From Lichina pygmaea (taxonomy: Eukaryota; Ascomycota; Lichinomycetes; Lichinales; Lichinaceae): 64,000 nt of DNA. The stretch is taken from assembly GCA_963422465.1 (NCBI GenBank), contig OY730172.1, forward strand, positions 2,046,001 through 2,110,000. The letters run 5' to 3'. A model generated the notes under the pieces. That model was not told where the DNA came from. It saw only the letters and a list, made by a program, of their open reading frames with translations, and did not search any database. Positions 9,749-21,375 of the stretch are shown piece by piece (the stretch's first letter is position 1; each line of letters begins with the position of its first letter). The position numbers and the translations under genes were made by a program.

Positions 9749-10666
9749 ACGTCAGCGGCTGCAGCGGCACCTTCGACCCCAGCGACGACGGCGACGACGA
9801 CGACGATGACGTTGCCGTTCCAGCCGCAGCCAGGCTACAAGCAATGGGTCGCCCAGGCCGGGACGCTGATCGCCGATCTCCTGCGCTGTGCCGGGGCCCA
9901 GCACATCATCACCATGGATCTGCACGACCCCCAGTACCAAGGCTTCTTCGACATTCCCGTCGACAACCTGTACGCGAGACCGCTGCTGAAGAACTACATC
10001 CAGTACAACATCCCCGGTTACAAAGACGCCGTGATCGTGAGTCCCGACGCCGGAGGCGCCAAGAGGGCGACGGCGATAGCGGACGGCCTGAACATGGATT
10101 TCGCCTTGATCCACAAGGTATGCTTTCCCGTCGAGAGAGCCCGCATCTCCGTCCCGGCGAGAGGCTAAACGCAGAGCCACCTTCTTCCCAGGAGCGACGA
10201 CCCACCAAGATCACCGACCGACAGAACGCCACGATGATGCTGGTCGGCGACGTGGCCAACCGCTTGGCCATCCTGGTCGACGACCTGGCCGACACGGCCA
10301 ACACCATCACGCGAGCGGCCAAGCTGCTCAAGAAGGAAGGTGCCACCAAGGTCTACGCCCTGCTCACGCACGGGGTCCTGAGCGGAGACGCGATCGAGCG
10401 CATCAACGGGAGCGCCCTGGACAAGGTCGTCGTCACCAACAGCGTGCCGCAGCACGCACATCGGCAGCGGTGTCCCAAGCTCGAGGTTCTCGACGTTGGG
10501 ACCGTCTTCGCAGAGGTATGTGCAGTCGTTCGTGCCTCTGTCTGGACACGGCGGTCTTTCACCTGTGATCGCCAGCCACGTCGGAGACTGACATGCCTTT
10601 GCTGGGTAGGCCATTCGGAGGGTGCACCACGGCGAGAGCGTCAGCGTGCTGTTCCACATGATATAG
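9128..10666 (+). CDS. PRS1: Ribose-phosphate pyrophosphokinase, Prs1 type
   Basis: Exons 9128-10117, 10192-10515 and 10610-10666 give 456 aa, with both introns in phase 0. The enzyme makes PRPP from ribose-5-phosphate and ATP for nucleotide, His and Trp synthesis. Motifs seen are FSVGETRVEI (about 36-45), LPLFPYSRQSD (90-100), the metal/ATP motif TMDLHDPQYQGFFDIPVDNL (262-281), VIVSPDAGGAKRA (302-314) and the PRPP-binding loop LVDDLADTANTI. The short C-terminal exon encodes AIRRVHHGESVSVLFHMI. About 125 residues (roughly 110-235, with poly-Ala and Thr runs) are inserted in the flexible catalytic loop before WVAQAGTLIADLL. This matches the position of the non-homologous region in yeast Prs1, which is why Prs1 is preferred over Prs2-4. 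The ATG context (CAGCATGG) is good. Confidence 0.93.
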
Positions 10667-11727
10667 AGGAATCTGGCAACGGAACGTGCTCGGGATCTGT
10701 TGAGGATAGATCAACACCATCTGTGGCCACGTGCTCTGCCCCGAGCACAAAAGTTACGGTGGAGGTCTTTTACCTCGGCTGCAGGTGTAGGTTAGCTTGC
10801 ACAATGTCATTCCTCGCCCAGACACCCACGCATGGTCGTAGGAGGTCCACTCTCTGCATCTGGACCTGATAGAACAGGATGTGTGTCCGTCTTGCCACCG
10901 TCGTCTTTTTCAGTCACGAGTCCTTCCAGCAAGACGGGATACATCCAGAGTAATCAGTAAAGCCATGCTTCCCCTTCTCCTTCTTTTCCCTTCAAGAACT
11001 CTGCCTTCAAGAAACTCCGCCTTCAAGAAACTCCGCCTTGAAGACGTGCGTCAGCCCCCCTCCCTCCCTTCTGATAGGATCGCCGGGTCCTGAGACAGAA
11101 CAGGGCGAGAGGAGAAGAGGTGTGGAGAGGTGGTGGAGAGGTGTGGAGACGGACAAAAGATCCTTGTGCGGAGTAGCATGGATTCGTGTCTCTAGACCAG
11201 CGGGACGGTTAGTGTTCCAGACGAGCAGCAGCAGCACGAGCAGCAGCAGCGCCGGAATAGAAGATCGTGGTCTGTTGCCGACTGCTGAGATTTACTGGTT
11301 GACTGCTTGTGATGTTGGTTTGTGAGAAGAGAGGTGGCATGGGAGTGTCATGGCCTGATGGAGTGTTGGATGGTCTGCTTCAGGACTGAGTAAGATGTAG
11401 ACTAGTTCGATGGAGGTTCAAGGAGAGTTAGAGTAGGGTGTATGCTACGACTAAACGTAACGATACCCTCGCATGCTTCACTGCCGATAAGTGCTTGCTA
11501 CTGGAGGTCACAACTCGTCGACACGGCCAACCGGTGCAAACAATCGGTGCCATTGACCGGTGCAACTGCAAGCGACGCAACCGGGCATTTGGATACCTTC
11601 GTCGAGCAGAGAGAGAGGTAAGTGAACATCAGGGGCTGATGACGAAAGACTGCTTAGACCCGCCATGGCCCACCTTCGACAAAAAGACACTGGGGGATGG
11701 CTTCATATTCGGGTGGCAAAGACGGCA
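10667..11727. other. Convergent spacer PRS1/VMA6
   Basis: About 1.06 kb between two stop codons. Short direct repeats of AAGAAACTCCGCCTTC lie at about 10998-11040 and GAGGTGTGGAGA repeats at about 11115-11150. An AGC-rich stretch lies at 11223-11250. No supported gene; the open frames are short and unconserved in appearance. Confidence 0.5.
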
Positions 11728-13169
11728 TTAGAAGACGCTGATGTAATTGCCTATGCGCTCCTTCTGGTTCTGGGCGATGCACTCGGCGATCCAGGTGATG
11801 TTTCGGATTTCCTGAAAGACCACGAGGTTAGAGTGTTGGGCTGAGCTAGGTTCTGTGGGCGATGCATATGAAGGGAGGCAGGGGGGGGGGGAAGGAACAA
11901 CAGATATGATGGGACCAAGGTCCATCAATGCGTGGCGGAGATCAGAAAGGAAGAGAGGAGACGTAGGATATTGTCGATGAGCGACGGGACGGAGATGGGA
12001 AGACATCGTCAATACCTGTTCTCGCAACTTCACCCAAGCGTACACGACCGAGTGGGTGAATTGCCGCGTGAATGCCAGTTTCGAAATCTCCATCTCTTTC
12101 TGGTAGAAGAGATCCTCGAGGCTCTTGCCTTCGCCGCCACCGATCCCACCGCTGGTGTTGCCCGCTCCCGCCGGTCCAAGGCCGCCGCCGCCACCAGATC
12201 CGCCGAACCCGGCTGCGTCGAAGAAGGTGCGGTAGTCGCCGACGCCGTCCACGGCGATACGCACACCCTCGATGTCGTCCGCGCGCGAGAGCATGAGGGT
12301 GCCTTCCGGGTAGAGCTTCCCGAAGGTCGGATACAGCTTCCTGCGCTCGACCTTCGAGAGGTCGGTGCCGAACGAGTTCAGCGTGATGTTGATGGCTCTC
12401 CGATCCGCCTCGAACTCGAGCACCTCGGACATGACCTCGGCCGTGGGCGTCCCCTGCAGGTCAGGCTCCTCGTTCACGAACCGGTGAAAGTCTTCGAGGT
12501 AGTTCTTGTAGAGCGTGTTCCGGATGATCTCGATGTTGAGTTCGTCGAGGTCTTGCGAGCTCAGCGACCCCTTGAAGTACGGCGCCAGCGGCGTTTCGAC
12601 CAGCACGGAGCTGTACAGCTCCTCGATGTTGGTCGCTACGCAGAGCACCGGCATCGTCTCGAACCAGCCGAGCGGATGGCATCGTTCAAGAAGCTCTCGC
12701 GTGTCTCTTTCGTGGAGAGTCCCGGTGATGAGCAGCGCGACGTTGTCGATCATGTATGCGTACGTCAAAAAGTCGAGAAATTTGGCCAGCGAGCCTACGG
12801 CATTGGCTTGGATGTAGCGGAACTCGCCAACGAGCTTGTCGGTGGCTTTGGTCGCGAGTGACGACGTCGATGGGTTTGGCGGGAGAGATGCGAAGGAGTC
12901 GCCGTATGCTGGAGACAGCTGTAGCTTAAGATCTGACCAGGAACGTCAGCGTCGTGCATGCATCGAACGTGAGGAGTGCAGCTACCATCTATCGTCTCGC
13001 ATTGTGTAAGGTTTCCATAGTTCTGGCCGGTCAGCAGCTGGTTCCGATATCCTCGGACGATACCCTCGATATATCTACGCAAAATTTAAGTATCTGTATA
13101 CCAGAGAGGCTAAGGGAGCCAGTCTGTAGGATCATACCCGTTGTTCACGTTGTAGAACAAGCCCTCCAT
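11728..13169 (-). CDS. VMA6: V-type proton ATPase subunit d (Vma6)
   Basis: Exons in order of transcription are 13138-13169, 12986-13074, 12016-12932 and 11728-11811 (373 aa, frame closes). Subunit d links the central rotor stalk to the membrane V0 ring of the vacuolar ATPase. The 32-base first exon gives MEGLFYNVNNG, then YIEGIVRGYRNQLLTGQNYG. Other landmarks are LTYAYMIDNVALLITGTLH, PLGWFETMPVLCVA, IIRNTLYKNYLEDFHRF and FEADRRAINITLNSFGT. The C-terminal exon ends ECIAQNQKERIGNYISVF. Yeast Vma6 is 345 aa; the extra residues are a Gly/Ser-rich loop near residue 290. The last intron is unusually long for this window (204 bases) and carries a G10 run. The gene shares a 232-base divergent promoter with NOP58. 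Confidence 0.93.
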
Positions 13170-13401
13170 CTCGTCGATATGGTTCCTCTGGAGGTCAACC
13201 TGCGATTGATCGAGCCGCAACTCATGACGACGAGCCCTTAGTCAGCCGCCCTGACTCAGCCGCTGTTCACGTGATAGCACGACGGCGCTTAGTCACTCAT
13301 CAACCGCACCAATTGTTTTTCCAGAAAATCTCCACCGCCGTGGTGGTTGTAGGACCAGCCGCTGGCCCAGCAGCACAGCCAAGTTGATATTCGTCGGCAC
13401 G
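13170..13401. promoter_or_regulatory. Divergent promoter VMA6/NOP58
   Basis: A 232-base gap separates two start codons. It includes repeats of TTAGTCAGCCGCC/CTGACTCAGCCGC near 13240-13265, candidate factor-binding sites. TGACTCA there is a Gcn4/AP-1 type core by sequence. Confidence 0.5.
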
Positions 13402-16049
13402 ATGACGCTGCTCGTTCTTGTCGAGACTAGCGCAGGCTATGCGCTCTTCAAGGCAAAAGACAAGAAGCTGTTGAAGCGAGAGAATCTGGCCGGCGACACT
13501 TCGACGGCCGAGGGTGTTTGCAGCCTGTAAGTGGACTTGGCTCGTGTGGGCCGCGACCCCTGTACAGCATCGGTGCACGAGCTTGCAACACCTTGACGCT
13601 GACTGCTTCTCCGATAGCTTGCGATTGAAGCAATTCCAGAAGTTCGACAGTACGACTACAGCGCTCGGGGAGGTCTCTTCGCTCGTCGAGAGCAAAGTCT
13701 CACCGCTGTTGGCGTCCCTCTTGGAGACCGTCAAGGATGAAAAGAAAGTCTCGTTGGCGGTGGCCGACCCAAAGCTCGGTGCGGCCTGTTTTTCCCTGCA
13801 GAATCGCTGTACTACTGCCCAGTCACTGACGATGTATTCCAGGCAATGCCATCAACAAGCTTCCCTCCCTCGATCTCAAGCCGATCTCGGATTCCACGAC
13901 GGCCGATCTGTACCGTGCAATTCGCAGCCATCTCACCTCCCTCATCCCGGGCCTCATGCCGCAAGAGCTCTCTACAATGTCCCTAGGCTTATCGCATTCG
14001 TTGTCCCGACATAAGCTCAAATTCTCGCCAGACAAAGTCGATACGATGATTGTGCAGGCTATTTCGCTGCTGGATGACCTTGACAAGGAGCTGAACACCT
14101 ATGCGATGCGTGTCAAGGAGTGGTACGGCTGGCACTTCCCGGAGATGGGTAAAATCGTCAACGACAACCTGGCCTATGCCCGGGTGATCCTGAAGATGGG
14201 CATGCGGTCGAACGCCGTCAACAGCGATTTTGCAGATATATTGCCGGAAGAGATCGAAGCGGCTGTGAAGGCAGCTGCGGAGATCAGCATGGGCACGGAA
14301 ATCACGAAAGATGATCTGGACAATATCCAGGCTCTGGCGGAGCAAGTCGTCGGCTTCACCGAATATCGTCAGCAGCTCTCCAGCTACCTCTCGGCTCGGA
14401 TGACCTCGATAGCGCCGAACTTGACCGCGCTCGTGGGAGAGTTGGTCGGTGCGAGATTGATCGCTCACGCCGGAAGTCTGATCAACCTTGCCAAAAGTCC
14501 CGCGAGCACGATCCAGATTCTAGGCGCCGAAAAGGCCTTGTTCCGAGCTCTCAAGACGAAGCACGACACGCCCAAGTATGGTCTCATATATCATGCGTCG
14601 TTGATCGGTCAGGCGACGGGGAGGAACAAGGGCAAGATCGCTCGGATGCTGGCCACCAAGGCCGCCATCGGTCTTCGCGTCGACGCTCTATCAGACTGGG
14701 GTACCACCAACGAGGGTGACGCGAACGATGTGCCCGAAGAAGAGCGAGCTGCCATCAGCATCGAGTCGAGAGTCAAGATCGAGAGAAGATTACGAGCTCT
14801 TGAAGGCAGACCGCTGCAGCCGCGTGGGGTTGCCATAGGCCCAGGCGGAAAGGCCGGGACTCAGCCAGGCAGATGGGAAATCAAGGAAGCTCGGAAATAC
14901 AATCCAGACGCCGATGGCTTGGCGGGAGATGAGCCCGCTGCCGTCGCTGCGGGCGTTCAGAATGGTGCAGCAGCGGATCGGGAAGCGTCCAAGCCAGGGA
15001 GAGGTTCTGACGTCAAGATGATAGAAGACATCGGCGGAGACGAGGAGCTCGACACCAGCGAAGATGAGGATGAGGTGATGGCGGACGGAGACGTGCAGGA
15101 GGGCCCACGGGGGAACGCGGATGAGGGGGTGAATGTCAGCGATGACGGGGACGATGACGAGGACGACGACACAGACGAGGATGAGGACATGGAGGGTGCA
15201 GGTGCAACCCCGGTCATTCCGCCTGCAGCTCCCACGACAGCCATCAATGGCGGACAGCAGGAGGTGGAAGATGCTCGGCGAGGTCCCTCAGAAGGGGTCA
15301 AGGCAAAGCATTCCGACGGAAGACCGGCCAAACCGGCAAAGAAGATGGAGAAGGCGGGGCGCAAAGCAGCCCAAGCTGCCATGTTAGCCGAGGAGAAGGT
15401 GCTACAAGAGGCAAAGGCTGCGAAACGGCTAGCACGAGAAGAGAAAAAACAAAAGAAACGTGGCAAGGCGACATCAACGGCCGAAGAGGCTGAATACGCG
15501 CCGATGGCGGAGCAGGTCGGTCTTAGCGTACTCGACTACAAGCAGAAGCTGGAACAGGGGAAAATCATCTTCAAGGATGGCGGCACGCCGGTTGTGTTGA
15601 CGAAGAAGGAGCTCAAGCAGCACCAGAAGGCTCTGCGGATGGAAGAACGGAGAAAGTCACACCGGGAGAGCAAGGCGATCAAAGAGGAGAAACGGAAGAC
15701 GCCGTCGGAAGGGACGGCGCAGGGCCGTCATCTGGCGATCGAAGGATCCAGCGCCGAGCAGCCCACCGCGGGAGGCAGCGACCGCAAGCGACGTAAGACG
15801 GAAAGAGGGTCCGTCAACGGCGGCGACACCGAAGACGGTGACAGGAGTGAACCCAGAGCAGCCACGACCGAGCCCGTGCCTTCCGTCGCAGCTGTCGGCG
15901 AGGCAACCAAAGGGGATGAAGGAGCATCGCAGAAGAAGAAGAAGAGGAAGCGCGAAGAAGTCGCCGATGCCGGGGAATCGGGCAAACCGACGGAGAAATC
16001 GAGCAGCAGCAGCAAGAAGAAGAAGAAGAAGAGTAAGAGCAAGGGGTGA
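13402..16049 (+). CDS. NOP58: Box C/D snoRNP core protein Nop58
   Basis: Exons 13402-13526, 13618-13778 and 13843-16049 give 830 aa. Nop58 is a core protein of box C/D snoRNPs that guide 2'-O-methylation and process pre-rRNA in the nucleolus. The NOP5 N-terminal domain starts [19 protein letters not shown]. The NOSIC helix region holds [19 protein letters not shown] (about 178-196). The Nop domain has [34 protein letters not shown] and [20 protein letters not shown] (about 300-370). After about residue 420 the tail is acidic then Lys-rich, ending in [11 protein letters not shown]-type sequence, as in the family but around 300 residues longer than yeast Nop58 (511 aa). Near residues 650-685 lies [20 protein letters not shown], followed by charged repeats. 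No internal stop or splice signal was seen in the tail. Confidence 0.92.
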
Positions 16050-17466
16050 GCTTTGCGGTTGTCGGTGGTGGAGGTTTAGTGTAGTATACCGTTCCGTCAT
16101 CTCGCCGTCTCGTTGTCGCTCCAGCGAGGGGAAGATGGCAAACGCCAATGGCAAATACCCTCGTCTGCGCTCTCCATCTCTGCTTTGGCTCTGCCTCGAC
16201 TCTACATGAAATCTACAAAGTACGATTACTTCCTTGGCAGACTTCAGTCTTCTTCTTCTTCTTCTTCTTCTTCTTCTTCAGCATGCAAGTCGACCACTCG
16301 ATCAAGACAGTCGATCCCCTCATTCCCAGACAACGAGCAGCGACCGATATGACAGGGGCGTGCCAGGATGCAGGATGCAGGATGCAGGATTGACTGGCCT
16401 GTCAGAAGGCCCAACCAACTCGGGCCAAAAGACCCCGACAGCCCCCGATCAGGTGATCGGAACTGCCGTTGGCCGATCATATACTGTACGTAAGGCTGCG
16501 CGTAGCAGTTCCCGAATCTGGAACAGTGTATCACATCCGTACCGTACCGTGCCTACCCACCATCCTGTTGTTCACGTCTCTCATTCCTTGTGACCTACAC
16601 TGTACCATGGCCCAATGCTGATCATACAATCAGCAATCAGCAATAAGCGGTGGAGATCACTCAGGTCGTGAATGATTACGTACAAGCCATGTCTTTACTC
16701 TCCCGAAAGCCACCTCCCCTCCCCCTCCCCCTCCCCCTTCCCCTTCCCCTTCCCCTTCACCCCCCATACATACAAGAACCAAGACCCCACAGCCCCCCCC
16801 AAAAAAAAAAAAAACCAAGTTGTCTGTCTCGAACAAGGATCACTTTGTAAAATACCGCAGCCACTGCAGATACTTCTCGACGGATTTGCCATATTCAGTG
16901 TAGCTCCCTTGAGCCCGGACGCACCAAAGACGTCTGTGATCATCTGTGATCGCTGCTCCTGGAAATAAAGGTCGAAGCTGAGGGGTATCGGCATCGATAG
17001 AGACCGTCTTCGGGAAAGGACCCCTGAAAGCCTTGGGGAACGAGTTTGGTACCGTACCGTACTTGACCGGATGCCGCTAGGAAAGGATGGCCGGGCGGTG
17101 AAGAGCGAAGGGTGCGTTTATGCTCGTGGCGTTTTGTTCTTTGGGGTCGATGCCTAGCTGGAGATGGATGTGGAGACGGGCTGTACCGGTACGGTCCAGC
17201 ACCGTAGCACCCAGGCTACGTACTGTAGGCACGTCGACCGCAGAAGATGTACTGGTGATACTCTACTTCCCAGAAGAAAAGCTGTAGCACGTCCCGGTGG
17301 ATACGACTCGTGTGAAGCTAAGAAAGAGCCTGCCTACGACGAGACGGAATCAAGGGTGTCGTGTCTGACGTGTCACTGCGGGATGGGATGGAGAGGCTAC
17401 GGCGGCATCTTACTCCGGCGAGGAAAAGGGGGGCAGTGTCATTTTGAGATCTTCTGACGACGTCGA
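16050..17466. other. Convergent spacer NOP58/RPS0
   Basis: About 1.4 kb without a supported gene. It contains a (TTC)n run at 16251-16279, a triplicated GGATGCA (16370-16388), CCCTCCCC-type repeats at 16712-16758, a C9A13 run near 16794-16815, and GTACCGTACCGTAC motifs at about 16538 and 17049. Open frames are short and repeat-derived. Confidence 0.5.
16251..16279. repeat. (TTC)n microsatellite
   Basis: About ten tandem TTC triplets 200 bases downstream of the NOP58 stop codon. Confidence 0.85.
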
Positions 17467-18495
17467 TCACCAGTTCTCGGTCGAGGCTTGTGCCGGAGCG
17501 GCGCTGGCTCCCCAGTCCGTCGCGGTGGCGTCGGCGTCCCAGGTCCCGGTCTGGCCGGTGGCGGGAGCGGCGGCGGTGTTGGACGCCGCGCTGAACGCGC
17601 CCACCGGAGCGCCCGAGACCTCCCAATCTTGGTTCCCGGCGAAGCCTTGCTCGATGGCTCCGGGGCCGACCTCGTCCGCACCCGGCACCTTGGCCTCCTC
17701 GACGGCAGCCGGATCCTTGGTCTCCTCCGCCTCCGGATCCCGGTAGAAGTAGAGATCCACCATCACGTCCCACTCGACTTCGCGGCTGGCGATGGTGCCT
17801 CTTAGCCGGAGCACCTCTCGGGCCAGCATCCACCAGATCAGACCGATGGCGTGTCGGCCTTTGTTGTTGGTCGGGATGGCCACGTCGACGAACTCGGTGG
17901 GCGAGTCGGTGTCGCAGAGGGCAATGACCGGGATGTTCACGTAGCTCGCTTCCTTGATGGCCTGAGCGTCGGTCCGAGGGTCGGTCACGATGATCAACCG
18001 CGGCTCTTTGAAGGACCGGGTGATGTAGTTGGTGAAGTTGCCGGGCGTGAACCTTCCGGCGATGGCGACGGCTCCGGTGTGGGCGGCGAACTTGAGCACA
18101 GCACGCTGGCCGTATGGGCGAGCGGAGATGACGCAAATGTCTGCCGGGTTGTCGATCGCCACGATGATGCGAGCCGCCAAGACGACTTTCTCCCTGCGTG
18201 AGGCCAATGTCACTTAGAGAGCAAAGGACGCAACCTCGGTCGGGACGGGGATCCGTACCAGGTCTTTCCCACGTTGACAACGTTGATTCCGTCAGGTCGT
18301 GTCCTCCATAGATATGGCTCCATGTGCACCTGGCCAGAAGAGAGATCAGCCGGACGCGCGCAGCGATGAGCAGGGACTGTTTCTGTCAGCACGTACCTGA
18401 AGGTTCTTCGATCCCAGATGACATTGTGCCGCCAGGAGCATCTCGACATCTGAAGAGGTGGCATTGAAGCTGGGAGGAAGATTCGACGGCGCCAT
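17467..18495 (-). CDS. RPS0: 40S ribosomal protein S0 (uS2)
   Basis: Exons in order of transcription are 18397-18495, 18259-18329 and 17467-18193 (298 aa). This is the uS2 protein of the small cytosolic subunit, needed for 18S rRNA maturation. It starts [20 protein letters not shown], then [46 protein letters not shown], where the bars are splice junctions. Further family blocks are [60 protein letters not shown] and [13 protein letters not shown]. The C terminus is an Ala/acidic tail with repeated W-containing units ending STENW, which is typical. Codon use is biased toward C-ending codons, as expected for a highly expressed gene. It is divergent from the mitochondrial uS15 gene. Confidence 0.96.
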
Positions 18496-18851
18496 GGTGG
18501 ACGAGTGAGGTCGACGATGGCCGCGGGAAACGCGTCAGAATTCTGAATCCGGCCTCGGTGGTTAACGAAGGCGAGATCGACAGTAGTGCGTTGAGGGAGG
18601 CATGTGGTGGGGTTGCCGTTAGGGCAAATCAGTAAATTAGAGCTTTGTGTGCCAGGGCTGTGACTGCACAGTTAGGGGTGAGGCTCTACCGTACGGTACG
18701 TACAGCAGAGCCGCATTGGGTCACGGCCAGCGCTAGACTGGATACGGTTAGACCATCCGCGCTGAGGACGGCACGGTCCTTCCGTCGAGGACAAGCCAGC
18801 TGGTTTCCGACGTATATCCCCAAAGGTCGTGAGGGCCGAACAACCCTCAGG
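18496..18851. promoter_or_regulatory. Divergent promoter RPS0 / mitochondrial uS15
   Basis: A 356-base gap between the two start codons, with an ACCGTACGGTACGTAC motif at about 18688-18703. It links a cytosolic and a mitochondrial ribosomal protein gene. Confidence 0.4.
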
Positions 18852-19938
18852 ATGAGGTCCCTCAACGGTATGTACCCTTCCTATGTACGCATAGGACTAT
18901 GTGGAATGCTAATTGCCAGCACCAGTCTCTCTTTTCGCGTACCGATGGGAGCCGTGGGTCTCACAGGCCGTCTCCCTCCCACGAGCGACATGCCTCCCGT
19001 TCTCATGTTCGGCCTCGTCGTGCGCCATGTCTCAAGCTCAGAAACGCAGGCGACAAGATCCATATGCGCTCGCTCAAGCCCGTCAGCGGAAAGCCGCCAA
19101 CCTTGCTCGGCGCGCCGTTCTGCAGAAGGAGCGTGAAGCGGCACTGGGGGACCCTGTCGTTGGCCCAGTGACGCCCTTTATCCGATCGTTGGCCCACATC
19201 GCCTCCGGGAATACGCGATATCTCGGAAAGGTGGCTGCGGCTCCTCCGTCTTCCTCCTCCTCCTCCTCCTCCTCCGGGGACCCTCCTCCTGCCCCGTCCA
19301 CAAAACAATCCTCGACCAAGAGCCCAGGCTCAACCCCACGACTCGTTCTCAACCACGCGGTGGACCCGTCGGAACTACAGGAGGCGCTGAAGCATGGCCA
19401 CTTTCTCACCGAGCCTGCGGTCGGCCTAGATCGCAACGTCGACGATCCGATGGAGAGGCAGCTCAAAAGGCAGCGACATCAACAGCTGCACCAGAACGCC
19501 ACAGCGGCCATGGCTCGGATCATCAGCCTCGCCAACGGCAACAACTTCGACTTGAAGCGGGTGCAGCGACAGCGCTGCGTCGATACCTTTGGACGGCACG
19601 TGACGGACCAACATCTACCGCCGAAGCCGCCATCCAATGTACCATCTCAACCGCAAGACGTCTCGAGAAAGACGCTGCGAGCTGGACCCGACACGGGCTC
19701 GCCGGAGGTGCAAATCGCCATTTTGACCTTGCGCATCCGGTCGCTGGCGGGACACCTCGGCGGCGCCGGTCGAACGGACATGATCAACAAGCGTAATCTG
19801 CGGCTGCTCGTTCACAAGCGGCAGAAACTCATGCGGTATCTGCGCCTGAAGGATCGAGGAGCCAGCCGATGGCAGCACGTGACGGAGAAGATGGGTCTGT
19901 CGGACGCCATGTGGAAGGGAGAGATCAGTCTTCCTTGA
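18852..19938 (+). CDS. MRPS28: Mitochondrial small-subunit ribosomal protein uS15m
   Basis: Proposed exons are 18852-18867 and 18920-19938 (344 aa). The 16-base first exon (MRSLN, donor GTATGT) joins in phase 1 to APVSLFAYRWEPW. This creates a basic, hydrophobic, acid-free N terminus suited to mitochondrial import. The conserved fungal block DPYALAQARQRKAANLARRA follows. The uS15 fold is at the C terminus: TGSPEVQIAILTLRIRSLAG, DMINKRNLRLLVHKRQKLMR and YLRLKDRGASRW. Bacterial S15 is about 89 aa; fungal mitochondrial forms carry long N-terminal extensions like this one, here with a Ser run and Pro-rich linker. The start is less certain than the rest; without exon 1 the first in-frame ATG is within SSCAMSQAQKRR. 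Confidence 0.85.
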
Positions 19939-21375
19939 CCGTGGCCGCACTGGCTCGTATAGACTTCTCCCAATCCAGCCAGGTTCAATGTTCCCAATCT
20001 AGTAGTGGAAGATGTCCTTATCTTCATTTACAAGATGTCCTCTCTCTCTGCCTAAGATGGCGACGGGCATGCTGTACAATCGAGCCTCATCGACGAGCGT
20101 CCTGCGTGCAATCCACGGCACATACGGTACATACTCGTACGTCGATCAGGAGGATACACGAGCCTCTGCTACGTACGACTATGAGACTACCGCTTCCGAT
20201 GCTTGCTTTTCTCCTGATCTACGAAGACGAGCAAGAAACCCCTTGGCCTACGTACGAGAACAGAGCTGTCGGCTCTAATGGCCGATTGTAGATCACTTTT
20301 CAAGTGTGAGAAACCGCCACTGTAAGTTGCAGAGCACCCCAGATCGTACGACAGATTCGATATGTGAGTCGAAAATCTTGTTCACTTTCTTTACTTGGCC
20401 ATCATCGTGGACTACAAGTAGACATACGGAGGCACATATCGTACTGTATGCCTTGCTCCACGGACTTGAGCTGTGTACTTCGTACAGTAACGTACTGTAC
20501 GGAGTATAGAGTCCTCAGACTACGTACTGGTAGGAGGGCTACAGTACGTAGCTGACTAAGCTATCCAGACGACTCCGGTGACAGTAACGATCACGTGAGC
20601 GTGTCCACAGCTTTCATTTCGATGTTGGCTGGACAGAGTCTGAATGTACAAAAGGGCTCATTTCTTCATGATTGGTCATTCATTAGTTTGCAGGTGGTCT
20701 TCTGTTCATTCATCGTCGCATACTCGACCAAAGGAACTGGCAAGGCGACGATGTTTTGAGTGGCCCGTGTGGCCTTACCACTACGTGTACTTACCCTCCT
20801 ACCTGGCTTACTAAGCGCAAGTATCTAGCGCGTCGAGCTCCTGATTGGTTGGACTCGAGTCTTACGATAATGCTGGACTCGACAGCACGTAAACACATGG
20901 CGTCAGATCTCATTCTGTCTTAAATGATGTGTTTGCTCAAGTCGCCTATGGAGATCTCCTGCCAAGAACGTCGTCAGAGAAATAAGAAACCTCTGAGGTA
21001 CTTGATGATACCAGGATACCCCACATGACTCCATGTTCCTAGCAGGTTCTCGATTTTGTTTGCTGTGTTCGACCCACGCCAAAAACACATCGTGACTTTT
21101 CTCACGCATGGCAACATCCAGTCTGTTATAGTGGCGCGTTGTTTACACTATTTATTTCCCCCTCCCTGCCTCTTTTCCTTCCTTCCTTCCTTCCTCCTTC
21201 TTCTCTCCACGGTAAACATAGCTCGACAGCGCATCTACGGATGCGCAACACAGCACTCCGTTAAACTTGATTGCTGTCTTATCCACTCTTATCTACCCTC
21301 TATGTAGGGGCCCCTACCGTCATTCATACATCGTGTTCTCGCCCCTTCGAGCTTCGGAGGGGAAGTGCAACCATC
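19939..21375. other. Spacer uS15m to 21376 gene
   Basis: About 1.4 kb without a supported gene. It is rich in TACGTAC/GTACTG motifs (20120-20160, 20460-20550) and has a CTTCC run (about 21178-21195) near the next promoter. GC content looks lower than in the genes. Confidence 0.5.

Noticed and set aside
8887-10869. Long plus-strand frame overlapping PRS1
   Set aside because: It is a frame shadow of the PRS1 exons with Arg/His-rich composition and no domain.
11438-11731. 97-codon frame in the PRS1/VMA6 spacer
   Set aside because: No ATG at its start, no recognisable domain, and it runs into the VMA6 3' end.
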